A DNA stretch of 64,000 bases. Origin: Pachypanchax playfairii. Taxonomy: Eukaryota > Chordata > Actinopteri > Cyprinodontiformes > Aplocheilidae. The DNA lies in assembly GCA_006937955.1 (NCBI GenBank), contig SSNP01000342.1:124861-188860 (forward strand), written 5' to 3'. The translations under genes were made by a program, and so were the position numbers. This document shows, piece after piece, positions 49,173 through 59,934 of the stretch. Positions within the stretch are counted from its first letter, which is position 1, and every line of letters starts with the position of its first letter. Under the pieces are notes generated by a model. The model did no database searches and was not told the origin of the DNA. It was given only the letters and a program-made list of their open reading frames with translations.

Positions 49173-50089
49173 TGAGACAGAAAACTCAACAAAATGGCGA
49201 CGGATAGAGCAGCAATTCTCCTTATAAAGGGGCATGACCATATACATCAGATGAACAGAGAGACTGAACACCAATGAGAGAGATCCTTTTTAATGAAAAC
49301 ATGATAGGTGTAAATACACTGATGGTCCAGATGTTTCCAATGACCATGATCAACCTTTAGTACAGTACACTGGTCCCCTAAAACACATCAATGCAAGCTA
49401 GTCACAGAAGTAATATATGACTCCTAAAATCTAATATTCTGGAGAGAGATTGGTACTGAAGATACAGAAGCTTTGATTTTTACACATTTTGTTCATTGAT
49501 AGAATTCACTTACATCCTACTACATTTCTACAAAATATAACAGAAATATTAGAAATGATCACAAATTTTCGCAAGAAGGTTGTTAATGTTAACTGTTCTA
49601 AATCTGAAACAGTAAAAGAATGACAGGTTGTTCATTAGTCATGTTAAACTCTTTATTCAAATAGCATGCATCACTTTGAATCACATGATTTTAAACATGT
49701 TGAATTAAATGAAATGATATAAAACAAAAAGGTAAATACCAATTTAATGTAAATTAAACAACTGTAAAAACACAAGAGTAACTAAAAACAAATGCATGTG
49801 TCAAGGCAGAAAGGTAGTTAGATAGTTTCATGACTACTGGGTAAAACAATATTAAATTGAGACTTATACCATATCTGTATACATAAGAGTATGGTTTCAA
49901 AAATCATGAAAAATGCAAATAAACCCTTAATTCCAAAAATTAATTGTTAGTTATTTAAAAAAAAAATGTTAGCTGCAAAATAAAATGTAACTGAAATATC
50001 TTTACATAAGTCAAAAAGTTAAAAGTTGTTTTCTTTACCAGTTTCCAGCAGAGAATCTATTTCCATCATGTTTGGTTTATTACAATAAT
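49173..50089. other. No gene supported
   Basis: Strongly AT-rich, without recognisable exons or element ends. Confidence 0.4.
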
Positions 50090-51462
50090 TTGACTTCCGG
50101 AATAGCGCTATAACTGGTGGCAGCTTGTTGGAGTAGCTCTGTGACTTGCTAGCATTTTTTTTGTTCTTTTTGAGTATTTCTTGCTAGCTTTTTCTTCTGG
50201 AAATATTTTCTAAATACTTGTCTTCTGATTTGGGTGCTGTCCTGATTGAGTTTTTTGCTTGATTTGTCACTTTTTGGCCACTTGTTATGATGCGTAACCA
50301 TGGCAACAAGAGACTCGTTTACAAGAAAGAGCAACTAACTGACATTTCTAAGGCTGAAATAATCCTCTAATTGAAACTCTGGATCCCTGATGAGCTCAAA
50401 AGAAGAAGACGTGGATGCAGAACAGGAGCAGAGTGAAGAGAGAGAAAGAGGAAGTTTAAACCTTCACTTCCATCAGTCATATTGACAAATGTGAGATCTC
50501 TTTGCTAACAAAATGGATGAACTTGAAACTCTGCTGAAGACCCAGTCAGAGTATCAGGAATGCAGCATCATGTGTTTTACTGAGACACGGCTAAAGGAAC
50601 ATATCCTGGACTCCAGTGTGTCTCTACCTGGCTTTCAAACAATACGAGCAGACAGAGATTTGAAGAGGAGCAGCAAAAGAAGAGGAGTTTGTCAGCTGAT
50701 CACACCTGCAGTCACCTGTTGGGGGCGGAGCATCAGAGCAGGTGACATGAAGAGGCTGAACAGATTGATGAGGAGGACTGATTCTGTCCTGGAGACTGAA
50801 CTGGAGTCTCTTGAGTTGATTGTCTAAAGGAGGATGAAGAACATGATGGAAAACCCTCATCATCCTCTTCAGAACACAGTAACTCAACACCAGAGTGTCT
50901 TCAGCCAGAAGATTCGTCAGATCCGCTGCAGCACAGACCGCTACAGGAGATCCTTCCTGTCCACACCTATAACCCTCTACAGGAGATCCTTCCTGTCCAC
51001 ACCTAGAACCCTCTACAGGAGATCCTTCCTGTCCACACCTAGAACCCTCTACAGGAGATCCTTCCTGTCCACAGCTAGAACCCTCTACAGGAGATCCTTC
51101 CTGTCCAAAGCTAGAACCCTCTACAGGAGATCCTTCCTGTCCACACCTAGAACCCTCTAGAGGAGATCCTTCCTGTCCACACCTAGAACCCTCTACAGGA
51201 GATCCTTCCTGTCCAAAGCTAGAACCCTCTACAGGAGATCCTTCCTGTCCACACCTAGAACCCTCTACAGGAGATCCTTCCTGTCCACACCTAGAACCCT
51301 CTACAGGAGATCCTTCCTGTCCACAGCTAGAACCCTCTACAGGAGATTCTTCCTGTCCAAAGCTAGAATCTTCTATAATGGCTTCCTAAAAAAGAACTGA
51401 GCTACAACAACAGTTAATTTCCCTTCGGGGATTAATAAAGTATTTTTGATTTGATTTGATTC
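50090..51462 (+). mobile_element. Internally deleted CR1/Rex-like LINE derivative, copy 1
   Basis: A 5' leader (CACTTGTTATGATGCGTAACC) is followed by an endonuclease-domain start (MDELETLLKTQSEYQECSIM, then CFTETRLKEHILDSSVSLPG). At SKRRGV it jumps straight to the ORF2 C-terminus (CQLITPAVTCWGRSIRAGD, RRMKNMMENPHHPLQNTV). The reverse transcriptase is deleted. A TAA-type stop interrupts the frame near 50825. The C-terminal piece is expanded into a 36-bp minisatellite. The 3' end is TTCCCTTCGGGGATTAATAA then (TTTGA)n. The 5' limit is approximate. Confidence 0.8.
50941..51372 (+). repeat. 36-bp coding minisatellite, 12 units
   Basis: Twelve units of CTACAGGAGATCCTTCCTGT plus CCACACCTAGAACCCT, differing at a few positions (CACACC, CACAGC, AAAGCT variants). 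36 bp keeps the frame, giving repeated RRSFLSTPRTLY. The unit comes from the LINE ORF2 C-terminal motif DRYRRSF...LY. A TAG variant closes the frame at unit 6/7. Confidence 0.95.
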
Positions 51463-51669
51463 CAGTCTGTAGAATTCAATCTGAAACTTAAAAGTCTTCC
51501 TTTTCCTCTCTGACTAAACAAAAAACTATCAACAGTAAAACATGACCGTCATTTCTTTAACTGTAGAAACTCTTTTTTATGTTGAGATTTGTTAGATGCA
51601 GATAAATTTCAGAGTTCCTGTTGTTCATACATTAACAGTTTGCTTCCATGGAGGTTTTCATCTTGTCCA

Positions 51670-52600
51670 TGACCTCATCCATTCTTCAATTTGATCTCTT
51701 TTTCACTGCTGTCTCTTTCTATTTCTAAAGCAGTGGCTTTTTCATGAGCAACAGCCAGAATTTTGGCTCTGCTAAAATTAAAGATTTCTGAATAATTTGC
51801 ATCCTGTCCTTGATGTACTGTACATGGGATTTGTTAATAATAATGAGTATTCTGACAGGGGACATCAAAGGATGGTGCATTTGTATTCTTCTTTTAATTT
51901 GTTTAATTCCTGCTGATGCTTTTTCATTAATTCTTCCAGTTCTTTTAGTTTTTTCTCTTGGCTTATTTGTTAATCTTTTAGTTTTGCAGTTTCATCTTTT
52001 AACTTTGATTCCTTGTGACTTGTAAGGTCTTGTAATTGCTTGTATTGTGTCTTGTGTGTTTCCTCTTTCTTATTAATTTCTTTTTCATGTTCTTCTTTCA
52101 GATTCTTCAGTTCCTCATTGTGTTTTTCTACCAGAGCTTCAAAATCTTTGGAGTATTTCTCTCTGAAGTCATTAAATTCTCTCCTTCCACACAGAACCAG
52201 GTTTAAACCAGGTTTGGTGAGTTTAATGTATCCAGCTGCTGTTTCTTCAATCTGCTTTAATAATAAATCATAGCCATCTGAAAACATGCTATAATGTCTT
52301 CCTTCACAAACTTGAAGGAGCTGATTAACGGAAAGATGAATTTCATATTGATGTGTGAAGACGACCATCGACCGTTTGATGGCATCTTTCCCAAACAAGT
52401 TCAGAATAGATATCAGTTTTATTCTGTTCTCTTCAGTGAATTCTGAAGGCTTTACTAATAGCAGCAGAACATTTGGTCCAGGACGACAGAGACTCACACA
52501 GTTCTTCACTTCTCTTCTTATGTCCTCCTCTGACATAAAGAAGAAGTCGGGAGTTTTCACCACTGTTACTGGTTTTGTCAGGATATTTTAATACCCCTAA
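51670..52600 (-). pseudogene. GIMAP (AIG1)-type GTPase remnant with coiled-coil tail
   Basis: A minus-strand frame from about 52600 to 51970 encodes the second half of an AIG1 GTPase domain: VVKTPDFFFMSEEDIRREVK (switch II region), NCVSLCRPGPNVLLLLVKPS, then SMVVFTHQYEIHLS (region of G4). It continues to PGLNLVLCGRR, the start of a second AIG1 domain, cut at its P-loop and joined to a charged coiled coil (EALVEKHNEELKNLKEEHEK). After a TAA at 51970 the same frame resumes as QEKKLKELEELMKKHQQELN, so the stop is likely secondary. Another coiled-coil piece (HEKATALEIERDSSEKEIKL) lies near 51700-51760. The first P-loop and N-terminus are absent. GIMAPs are immune-associated GTPases of lymphoid and other cells, often in expanded clusters in fish. 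It sits between two copies of one LINE. Confidence 0.7.
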
Positions 52601-52874
52601 GTTAAATAACTATCAAAAAGACCATCAGTCAGACACAGAGTATGGTTTCAATGAGCTTTGCAAAGGAGAACGCCCAACCAAGGTGTTGAGACGATTCTGA
52701 TGTGTTCACCTCGGCATTGCCTTTTTATTCACAAAGACACCTCCCATCTGGATGGAGCAAGGAAGGGAACAAATGTGGGTCAGATAATGAAGTCAGAGTG
52801 TAGCAAACAATCACACCTGTGGATAAACGACAGGAACTAGTCGTAAACTAATTGGTGTCTAAGATAAAAATAGA

Positions 52875-53726
52875 AAGAGCAGCTAACTGACATTTCTAAG
52901 GCTGAAATAATCCTCAAATTGAAACTCTGGATCCCTGATGAGCTCAAAAGAAGAAGACGTGGATGCAGAACAGGAGCAAAGTGAAGAGAGAGAAAGAGGA
53001 AGTTTAAACCTTCACTTCCATCAGTCATGTTGACAAATGTGAGATCTCTTTGCTAACAGAATGGATGAACTTGAAGCTCTGCTGAAGACCCAGCCAGAGT
53101 ATCAGGAATGCAGCATCACGTGTTTCACTGAGACATGGCTAAAGGAACATATCCTGGACTCCAGCGTGTCTCTGCCTGGCTTTCAAACAATACGAGCAGA
53201 CAGAGATTTGAAGAGGAGCAGCAAAAGAAGAGGAGTTTGTCAGCTTATCACATCTGCAGTCACCTGTTGGGGGCGGAGCATCAGAGCAGGTGACATGAAG
53301 AGGCTGAACAGATTGATGAGGAGGACTGATTCTGTCCTGGAGACTGAACTGGAGTCTCTTAAGTTGATTGTCCAAAGGAGGATGAAGAACATGATGGAGA
53401 ACCCTCATCATCCTCTTCAGAACACAGTAACTCAACACCAGAGTGTCTTCAGTCAGAAGATTCTTCATAATCCGCTGCAGCACAGACCGCTACAGGAGAT
53501 CCTTCCTGTCCACACCTAGAACCCTCTACAGGAGATCCTTCCTGTCCACACCTAGAACCCTCTACAGGAGATCCTTCCTGTCCACACCTAGAACCCTCTA
53601 GAGGAGATCCTTCCTGTCCACAGCTAGAACTCTCTATGGCTCCCTGAAAAAGAACTGAGCTACAACAACACTTGAATTTCCCTTCGGGGATTTATAAAGT
53701 ATTTTTGATTTTGATTTGATTTGATA
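52875..53726 (+). mobile_element. Internally deleted LINE derivative, copy 2 (5'-truncated)
   Basis: The same structure as copy 1 with the identical deletion junction (SKRRGV|CQLIT). The frame is open from 53061 through the C-terminal segment to 53519 (152 codons). It starts at AGCTAACTGACATTTCTAAG, so it is 5'-truncated. It ends in CCCTTCGGGGATTTATAAAG and (TTTGA)n. A 36-bp array of four units lies at 53490-53633. Confidence 0.82.
53490..53633 (+). repeat. 36-bp coding minisatellite, 4 units
   Basis: Four units of the same 36-bp repeat as at 50941-51372, with the last two bearing TAGAGG and CACAGC variants. It ends where the normal LINE 3' sequence resumes. Confidence 0.93.
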
Positions 53727-54799
53727 AAGACAGAAGTGTTTTTACAAGTCAGGTCTTTTTCAGTTCACTCACTCCTGCAGCATGACCTGTGACCTTTTAC
53801 CAACATCGTAAAACCTTAAAATCTCCAACAGGTTTTCCTCTCCACTCACCACAGGAGGCCACACAGCAGGGGGATGAAGATTTGGGGGGATGAAAAATCT
53901 GGTGTCTGATGATCAAGTTTCCGATCTTATTTTTTTTTTTTGTCGTCACTTATTCCTAATAAGACAACTCCAAATGCAGTAACTGTAAAAGAACGGAGAG
54001 AGAAAAAGGACAGAAAAAAACAGTAACATTTATTATTGTAGTGATCAATTTGAGACAAATTGGTGCTGAATCACTAAACTTCTTGCTTCAGCTGTCGAGG
54101 AGGACGGACATGGTTCTTATTTGCTAACCCTAACCCCGCTTTGAGTCTGTGTGTGTTTCAGAGTTTGTCTCTGCACGATCTTCAAATGCCCCAATTCAAC
54201 CCACCACATTCGGATACACCATGAACTTGTAAGTGTGGAAAATGGTTTCCCTATCTGTGCTGGAAGTCGAAGATGTGGAAGGTATTTACTTATTTGAACT
54301 ACTGATATCAGGATTTCTGCTGATTGGAGTTGGCAGTTACTCGGCACAGTACTCAGACTCTGGGGTTTGGGGAGATTCACCACAAATTGGATGTGATTCT
54401 GGAGCAGAACAGCAGACTGGCCACAGTGCTGGATCTCACTGCAAAGATTGGAGAAATTGCAGATTCGGCTCGGTGATGACGAGTGATTAGCGTGATTAAA
54501 GCAGGACAAAATAACTTTTAAAACTTTAAGCTACTGTCATGAAACTTATCTAAGTGGATACCAAAAAACATGTTCCTCTTCATATCACTCTCGACCCTCT
54601 GATGGCTTTACAATTGACTAAATAACTTCAGTAATTCAGGTCTGAGCAAGAAGTGGTGTTCTGATGATTTATGCTGCCCTGAAGAAAAATGCCTCCATAG
54701 TACAAATTAACAACTTATTTCATAACGAGATTTCATTAGAAGTTTAGACAGTATTCTTGTTTATGGTGAGTTTGTCCTGTTAATTATTTAAACATATCT
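53727..54799. other. No gene assigned; unexplained conserved-looking block 54180-54490
   Basis: The block 54180-54490 is less AT-rich than its surroundings and has open frames on both strands. I recognise no domain; it may be a decayed repeat. Poly-T occurs near 53931. Confidence 0.25.
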
Positions 54800-55071
54800 T
54801 CATGATTCTTCCCTGATATTTTCGATATAAAAGCCCTCTGGGTCCTTGTCGGCCATTGTTGGGTCCTTCTCCTCTCCATCCTGACCTGACATGATGTAGA
54901 CTAGGAACATCCCACAGAAGAGCCGAGTTTACAGATGTGTTGCAAGTTTGGTTAAAGCTGCCGTTGATCACTGAATCCAGATGCTTCATTTGGATTTGGG
55001 TTGCTGGGTGACACAAACCTGCTGAGCTGCAGGTGAAGTTACTTACCATCAGTAGGATTCGGCTTTAGACC
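54800..55071 (-). CDS. Two in-phase receptor-tail exons, parent gene not found
   Basis: On the minus strand a 25-nt exon 55047-55071 (GLKPNPTD, donor GATG|GTAAGT) joins in phase to exon 54800-54900 (acceptor CCTAG). The join gives VYIMSGQDGEEKDPT, MADKDPEGFYIENIREES and a TGA stop. The acidic, tyrosine-containing sequence and very short exons resemble cytoplasmic tails of Ig-superfamily receptors. The tyrosines (DVYIMS, GFYIENI) do not fit ITIM or ITAM. No upstream membrane exon in matching phase was found before 58063. The call rests on splice-site and phase agreement alone. Confidence 0.4.
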
Positions 55072-56980
55072 CTGAAGTTATAATTGTATCAAACAAACAA
55101 ACTGTAATTTAACACCAAAACAAATGATGCTAAATAATAAGTTTTGTCCAAATTAAAATGATAAACTGAATGCGAGAACATGAAGTGTCATAGTTCGTCC
55201 ACTAGAGGGCGCACGGAGACTGTCGCTTTTCTGCTCACTGATCACTAAAATACAGACCAGATAAACAAAAACAGTAAACATACATGAAAACGTACCAAAA
55301 TTATTTATTGTTTGTTTCCACAAATAACAAATAAAATCAATAAAGGTCAAAATGTAGAACAAGGAAGCATTTAAAAAACCCTCAAACAAATATTTATAGA
55401 AATTCAACATTCTATAAAGGACAAAATGTAAAAACGAAAAGAAAAAACACCAATAGGCATCATGTAGTACAGTTGTAGAGTGTAAACAATGATTTTAAGA
55501 ACTCCAGTGATACTTTGGTCTCAGTTTCATAAACATTTTTGCCGTTTGTTTAACTGTAAACAGCTTGTTTACAAGATTTAATATTTACTGAAAACTTCCT
55601 AAATATCAGCACCAGATAACAGATGTTTATAATGCTCCAACATCCTCTGAGTAACTTTACAGCTCAGCATTAACATCTACATTATTGCATGAAAACTGCT
55701 GGTTGTTCTGTTTGTTTTCCTACTTTGATTTACACTCTGATCAACTTCCTCCAAGACAAATTCCTTGTGTTGTGCATATAAAACTTGGCAATAAACAGAT
55801 TCCGATACAATACTGAAATTTCCCTGTAAAATTTGACTTTAGAGTCGTTTCACTTAGTTTCCTTTTCACATTAATCATCTCTTAAAACATGGCCGCCATA
55901 AAACTGACACAGTTTGAGCACACGCAGAAATAGTTTCACATTCTAAAATATTTCAGTTCATTTCTAAAGCTCTTGCGTGTTTGTAAATCAGTGAAATGTT
56001 AAAATCACAATTTTAGCTAGATTGTTGTTATTGCTAGTTTCAGTGAGTGTACCTGAGTAGAAAGGTAGGAGGTAATACTACTTTTAAAAGCCTAATAAAA
56101 CTACATCTGACTCACGTTACACCGTCACCCACAGAGGTAATGTAAATAATTTTTAGTGTTGAATGCTGATGCTGCTTAAAGCTTGAAAACTGCTAGAAAA
56201 TGTTGTTCAGTAAGAAATAAACAGAATTTACCCAACAGAAAGTTGTTAAAACCCCATTTTTATATTCTAGAGCTTATAGAAACATTTTTTTATAATCCAA
56301 AAAATTTAAATTTCTCAAATGAGAATTGGCCACACCCCTTCTGGGGTAAAATATAAGCTTAAAAAGACTCTTGCTTAGTTGAAATTAACACTACATTGCA
56401 TTTTACATGGTAAATTTATAAATAAAATCCCAGTTAAAGTTTTATTTACTTCTGACTGACAGTGGGATAGTAATAGGGTGGATGTGTAGATGTTTCTCCA
56501 CCTGCTTCACTCCATCTTCACCCTCAACTCTGCAGTTCTATGTTTTTTGTCCCCTTTTCTGCAGCTGCAGCAGCAGAAACACTCTGATGGCTGAATGTTA
56601 AACATGTTAAGCATCATTAAACATGTAGGAGAACCTAAAACTTTAGGAAAGCAGCTCATTTCTCCCATCATGGGATTTATACATAAAACTATTAGAACTA
56701 CATTCATTTTGTCAACATTCCATTAAAAAAATCCCAGTTGCATTCAGAATCCCTTTGATGTCATCAGTTCAAGAATAATTGGTAAAAAAAAAACCACATC
56801 TGATGATCGTAACAAATCCTGATACAATCTGTTTTCATGCAACAGCAGCAAGAACACGGAGATCTCAGGACGTACAGCGCTACAGAAATGTATAGAGAAA
56901 AAAGAGACGTACACAGACTCCATCAGTCTATATCTTTACCCACACCCAACCTGTTCATACGCTCAACTTGTTGTAAACTG
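55072..56980. other. No gene supported
   Basis: AT-rich DNA. CACTAGAGGGCGCACGG near 55199 is a motif often seen in fish repeats. No exon was identified. Confidence 0.35.
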
Positions 56981-57865
56981 TCCTTTCACCAAGCCCCGCC
57001 CGCTTAGTTACTGTTGCTACGTCCAACAAACACGACCAGCGCAACAGACGAGAAGCATGTCAGTGACTTTTTTTGGAGCAATATCTCTGCGATATCTTCC
57101 AGATTGAGGTTAAAATGGTTACAGGGTTCAGTGGAGGGATATATTCAAAATATAACACTATGCAATGAAGGAGGCACGACTACTATAGAGGCTAACGCTT
57201 TCTCAGGGAAACTCAAGGGTAGGTTTTCCATTCATTTTCCATTTTCCGTAAAATGCTTTATGAAAGATAAAAATAATATTATTTAAAGTTGCTTGTTGGT
57301 GCACTATGTTTGACGTTGTTGGAAACTGACGAAAAATAAAGTTAGGGAGCTCAAAGACCCAACACAAAAGCAGCTAATGTAGCTAGCATTAGCTAACATG
57401 TTAACTAATGTTGGCTAAAGCTAAAGGACTTGTTAAACTTAACTTAGAGTAAGTTAACATTATGGCATTTATTATCCATGGTAATCATAACTTTGGTTCA
57501 ATTTGTGTTCTTGCCTCTGGTTAGTAGAGCTAGCCAACACGCTAAGTAGTTAGCCGTTAGCCTTACCTTTGAGCAGACGTATTTATGCTTTGTAATGTCC
57601 CGACACATTTAACTGAAGTGGGGACCGTCCACACTGTTTAATCCATCATAGGCACCGCTCAGATTGTGATTTCAGCTTTGGGAATGGAAAGAACAAAACT
57701 CCTCCTTATCTTTGGGATATCTAGTGTCCGATTTACAAAAGCCGTGGGCGCACCACTTCACCATATTGCTTGGATTCAATGTTTGTCTGACCTATTCACA
57801 TAGTAACGGTTGTTATAATGTGTGACTGGACAATGTTTGTTTTTGGGGAGGGTCTGGTGAAAGGT
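56981..57865 (+). mobile_element. Candidate DNA element with imperfect 20-bp inverted ends
   Basis: TCCTTTCACCAAGCCCCGCC on the left and, inverted, CCTTTCACCAGACCCTCCCC on the right suggest terminal repeats. Between them, a plus-strand frame (57014-57286) contains LRLKWLQGSVEGYIQNITL, vaguely like the start of SWIM/YqaJ-type transposon proteins of fish. Target duplication is unclear. The GCTAGCATTAGCTAAC-rich part around 57370-57560 is common in fish repeats. Confidence 0.45.
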
Positions 57866-58062
57866 CAATTACACTCCCATATTAAAGAAAGTAATCTGAC
57901 AACCTAAAATGGCCAATCAGAAGGCAGCAGCTCAGGGCATTTAGGCACCCAAAGGTTTTGAAGAAAGTTCATGGTTATTGATGAATATTTCACAAGCTGA
58001 TGATCTGCTGGGAGTTTCACACTCAACCTTCTCGCAGGTCAAGAGGATGATTTATTTACTGA

Positions 58063-59317
58063 TCATGACTTGGTGTTTGAGTCACTCGGCAGCAGCGACT
58101 CAGCATCTTCACTACAATTCTCTAACACGCTGAAGCGGTTGGACAGGCTGTATCTACGTGGCTGGATGCTGGTGAGGGAACCATGAAAACTTGAAGTGCG
58201 GCTGAGACGAGTTCCTTCTGCTGTGGGAGCTGGAGACACCTTATGGAGAACATCTGTCTTATAAACAGAAGTTCCTTTGGTTCTAATCTGAGAACCGGCT
58301 GCAGGATTTTGTTTTGAACCTGCTGGTTTGGACTCTTTTATCTCGGATCTGCCGTTAGGTTTTGGACGGTTGCTTGTGGATGACAATGCTGATTTTGGCT
58401 TGTTGAGAGGAGAGAGCTGGTCACCTTGTTCTGAGTCATTTGGTGTTGGTGTGGAGACCGTGGATGGCTGACCACGTGGTGGAGCAGGACTGGGTTTAGA
58501 TTGCAGATGTGTCAGTTGTTTGTTTAGATCTGAGATGATTCTTTCCTTCTCAGAAACATCTGATCTCAGCTTTTCATTTTCTTGTTTTAACTGTTCAGCA
58601 GCTTCATCGCGATTGCTGCAAGTTGGACAGGGACTGATGGCCTGTTGTGATGGGGGGGGTTTATGTCCACAAACTGTAAATACAACAACAAAAACCAGTT
58701 AACAGTCGCTTTTTCTCCAAGTTTATCACAGAAATGACCATAAATCCACCAATTTAGCTGTTTGTGTAAAGAAATTGAAAAAAATAGATCTGAGGCTAAC
58801 ATTAAGAAATTGTACAGAAAATAACATTTATATTTTTATGAATTTATTGAGTCTAAATTAATTTTCTAACTACTTTCTCTTCATAAAAAGACCTTTCATG
58901 ACGTCATGACAAGTCGGAGGAAGCTGTGATAAAATGGACATAGGGGAAGCCGTGGCCTAAAGGGGAAAGAGTTGGTCCTCTGATCGGGAGAGGAGCAGTT
59001 CGATCCCAGGCCCCAGCAGGCTAGATACTCAACCCTGCCCCCCCCCCCCCCCCCCCCCCCCCCTCGTACAAATGGCAAGATTCCTTGTGTGTAACGTACT
59101 TGTAACACTTGGCCAATATAAATAAACCTTTGAGACGACCATAAAACAGCTGCTGGTAATAAAATGTTTCCATCAGATCCTGTTGAGAACTTACCAGCAT
59201 TTCCATATTTGTAATACAAACAAAATCCACATGTGAAAAATCCACATGTCATCAGAAAAGTAGCCAAAACACTGATCCAGATCCATTTGCTGTTGGTAAA
59301 GGATCTCATGCGGGTAT
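58063..59317 (-). CDS. Membrane helix plus coiled-coil cytoplasmic tail; ectodomain not seen
   Basis: Minus-strand exons 59195-59317 and 58063-58673 join in phase (G|TT) with GT/AG sites. The first encodes a juxtamembrane piece TRMRSFTNSK and a cysteine-rich hydrophobic helix (WISVLATFLMTCGFFTCGFC). The second encodes VCGHKPPPSQQAISPCPTC, a heptad-like coiled coil (EQLKQENEKLRSDVSEKERI), a Pro/Ser/Thr-rich linker, and a basic/serine-rich end closing SLLPSDSNTKS with TGA. This is the C-terminal half of a single-pass receptor; about 240 residues are visible. The extracellular exons must lie above 59317, probably past 64000, since nothing Ig-like was found up to the window end. A SINE with a poly-C tract sits in the intron. 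It has no ITIM. Family unknown; neighbours suggest an Ig receptor, but that is inference. Confidence 0.6.
58942..59135 (+). mobile_element. tRNA-derived SINE with 26-bp poly-C tract
   Basis: Head GGGGAAGCCGTGGCCTAAAG and B box AGTTCGATCCC, body ending CCTTGTGTGTAACGTACTTG and AATAAACC. A run of 26 C (59038-59063) lies in the middle. It is intronic in the membrane/coiled-coil gene. Confidence 0.75.
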
Positions 59318-59496
59318 CTGAAACGATAGAAAAGCATAAAAATACAGAAAATTAAAACACAAACACACTCTAGTTTCAGCCAGAAATAATTTTATTAGAT
59401 AAAAACTGACTAGAAAAGCTGAGAACAACTGAAACACCACTGAACAGTTTTATCACCACAAACACAGTGAGGTCACTGAACTGATGTACATGGAAC

Positions 59497-59901
59497 TAGA
59501 GATGCGCCAATCGCTTGACATCTGATCGCAATCGGCCGATAGGAGCGATATCGGTTTTGATCAGAGTTCTCAAAATAAATCAAAGTGGGCCAATCAGATC
59601 ACGTTTACAACTTACTCTATGTAAGCTGAGTCCAGCCGCGGGACGGCTGTCAGGATCACTGGGAGGTTTCCCGGTGGGCTGGCTGCCAAACTGGCACACT
59701 CGCATCTGGACCGACGGTCAGGTGGAGCTTGATTCTTAAATAAATAATCCACCACGCGGCTCATTAGACCATCTGTCCCGATGACGCTCACTGAGATGCA
59801 GCTGGTAGAGATTTTACACCGCGATTGGTATCAGTAATATCAGTATTGGTAGATACTGCTTGTGGTGATCGACCCCCGAAATCCTGATCGATACATCTCT
59901 A
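59497..59901. mobile_element. hAT MITE (TAGAGATG ends)
   Basis: 405 bp with ends TAGAGATGCGCCAATC and GATCGATACATCTCTA. Flanks catggaac and catggatc are an 8-bp duplication with one mismatch. Interior repeats of CGATCGGCCGAT type are typical of hAT subterminal sites. Confidence 0.85.
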
Positions 59902-59934
59902 CATGGATCATGAGAGCAAATATAATAAACTACT

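Noticed and set aside
50941..51372. Regularly spaced repeat considered as a CRISPR-like array
   Set aside because: Units are contiguous with no unique spacers, are protein-coding in origin and lie in a LINE of a vertebrate genome.
54117..54509. 130-codon minus frame and an 85-codon plus frame over the same block
   Set aside because: Neither shows a known domain or matching splice sites; recorded only as an unexplained block.
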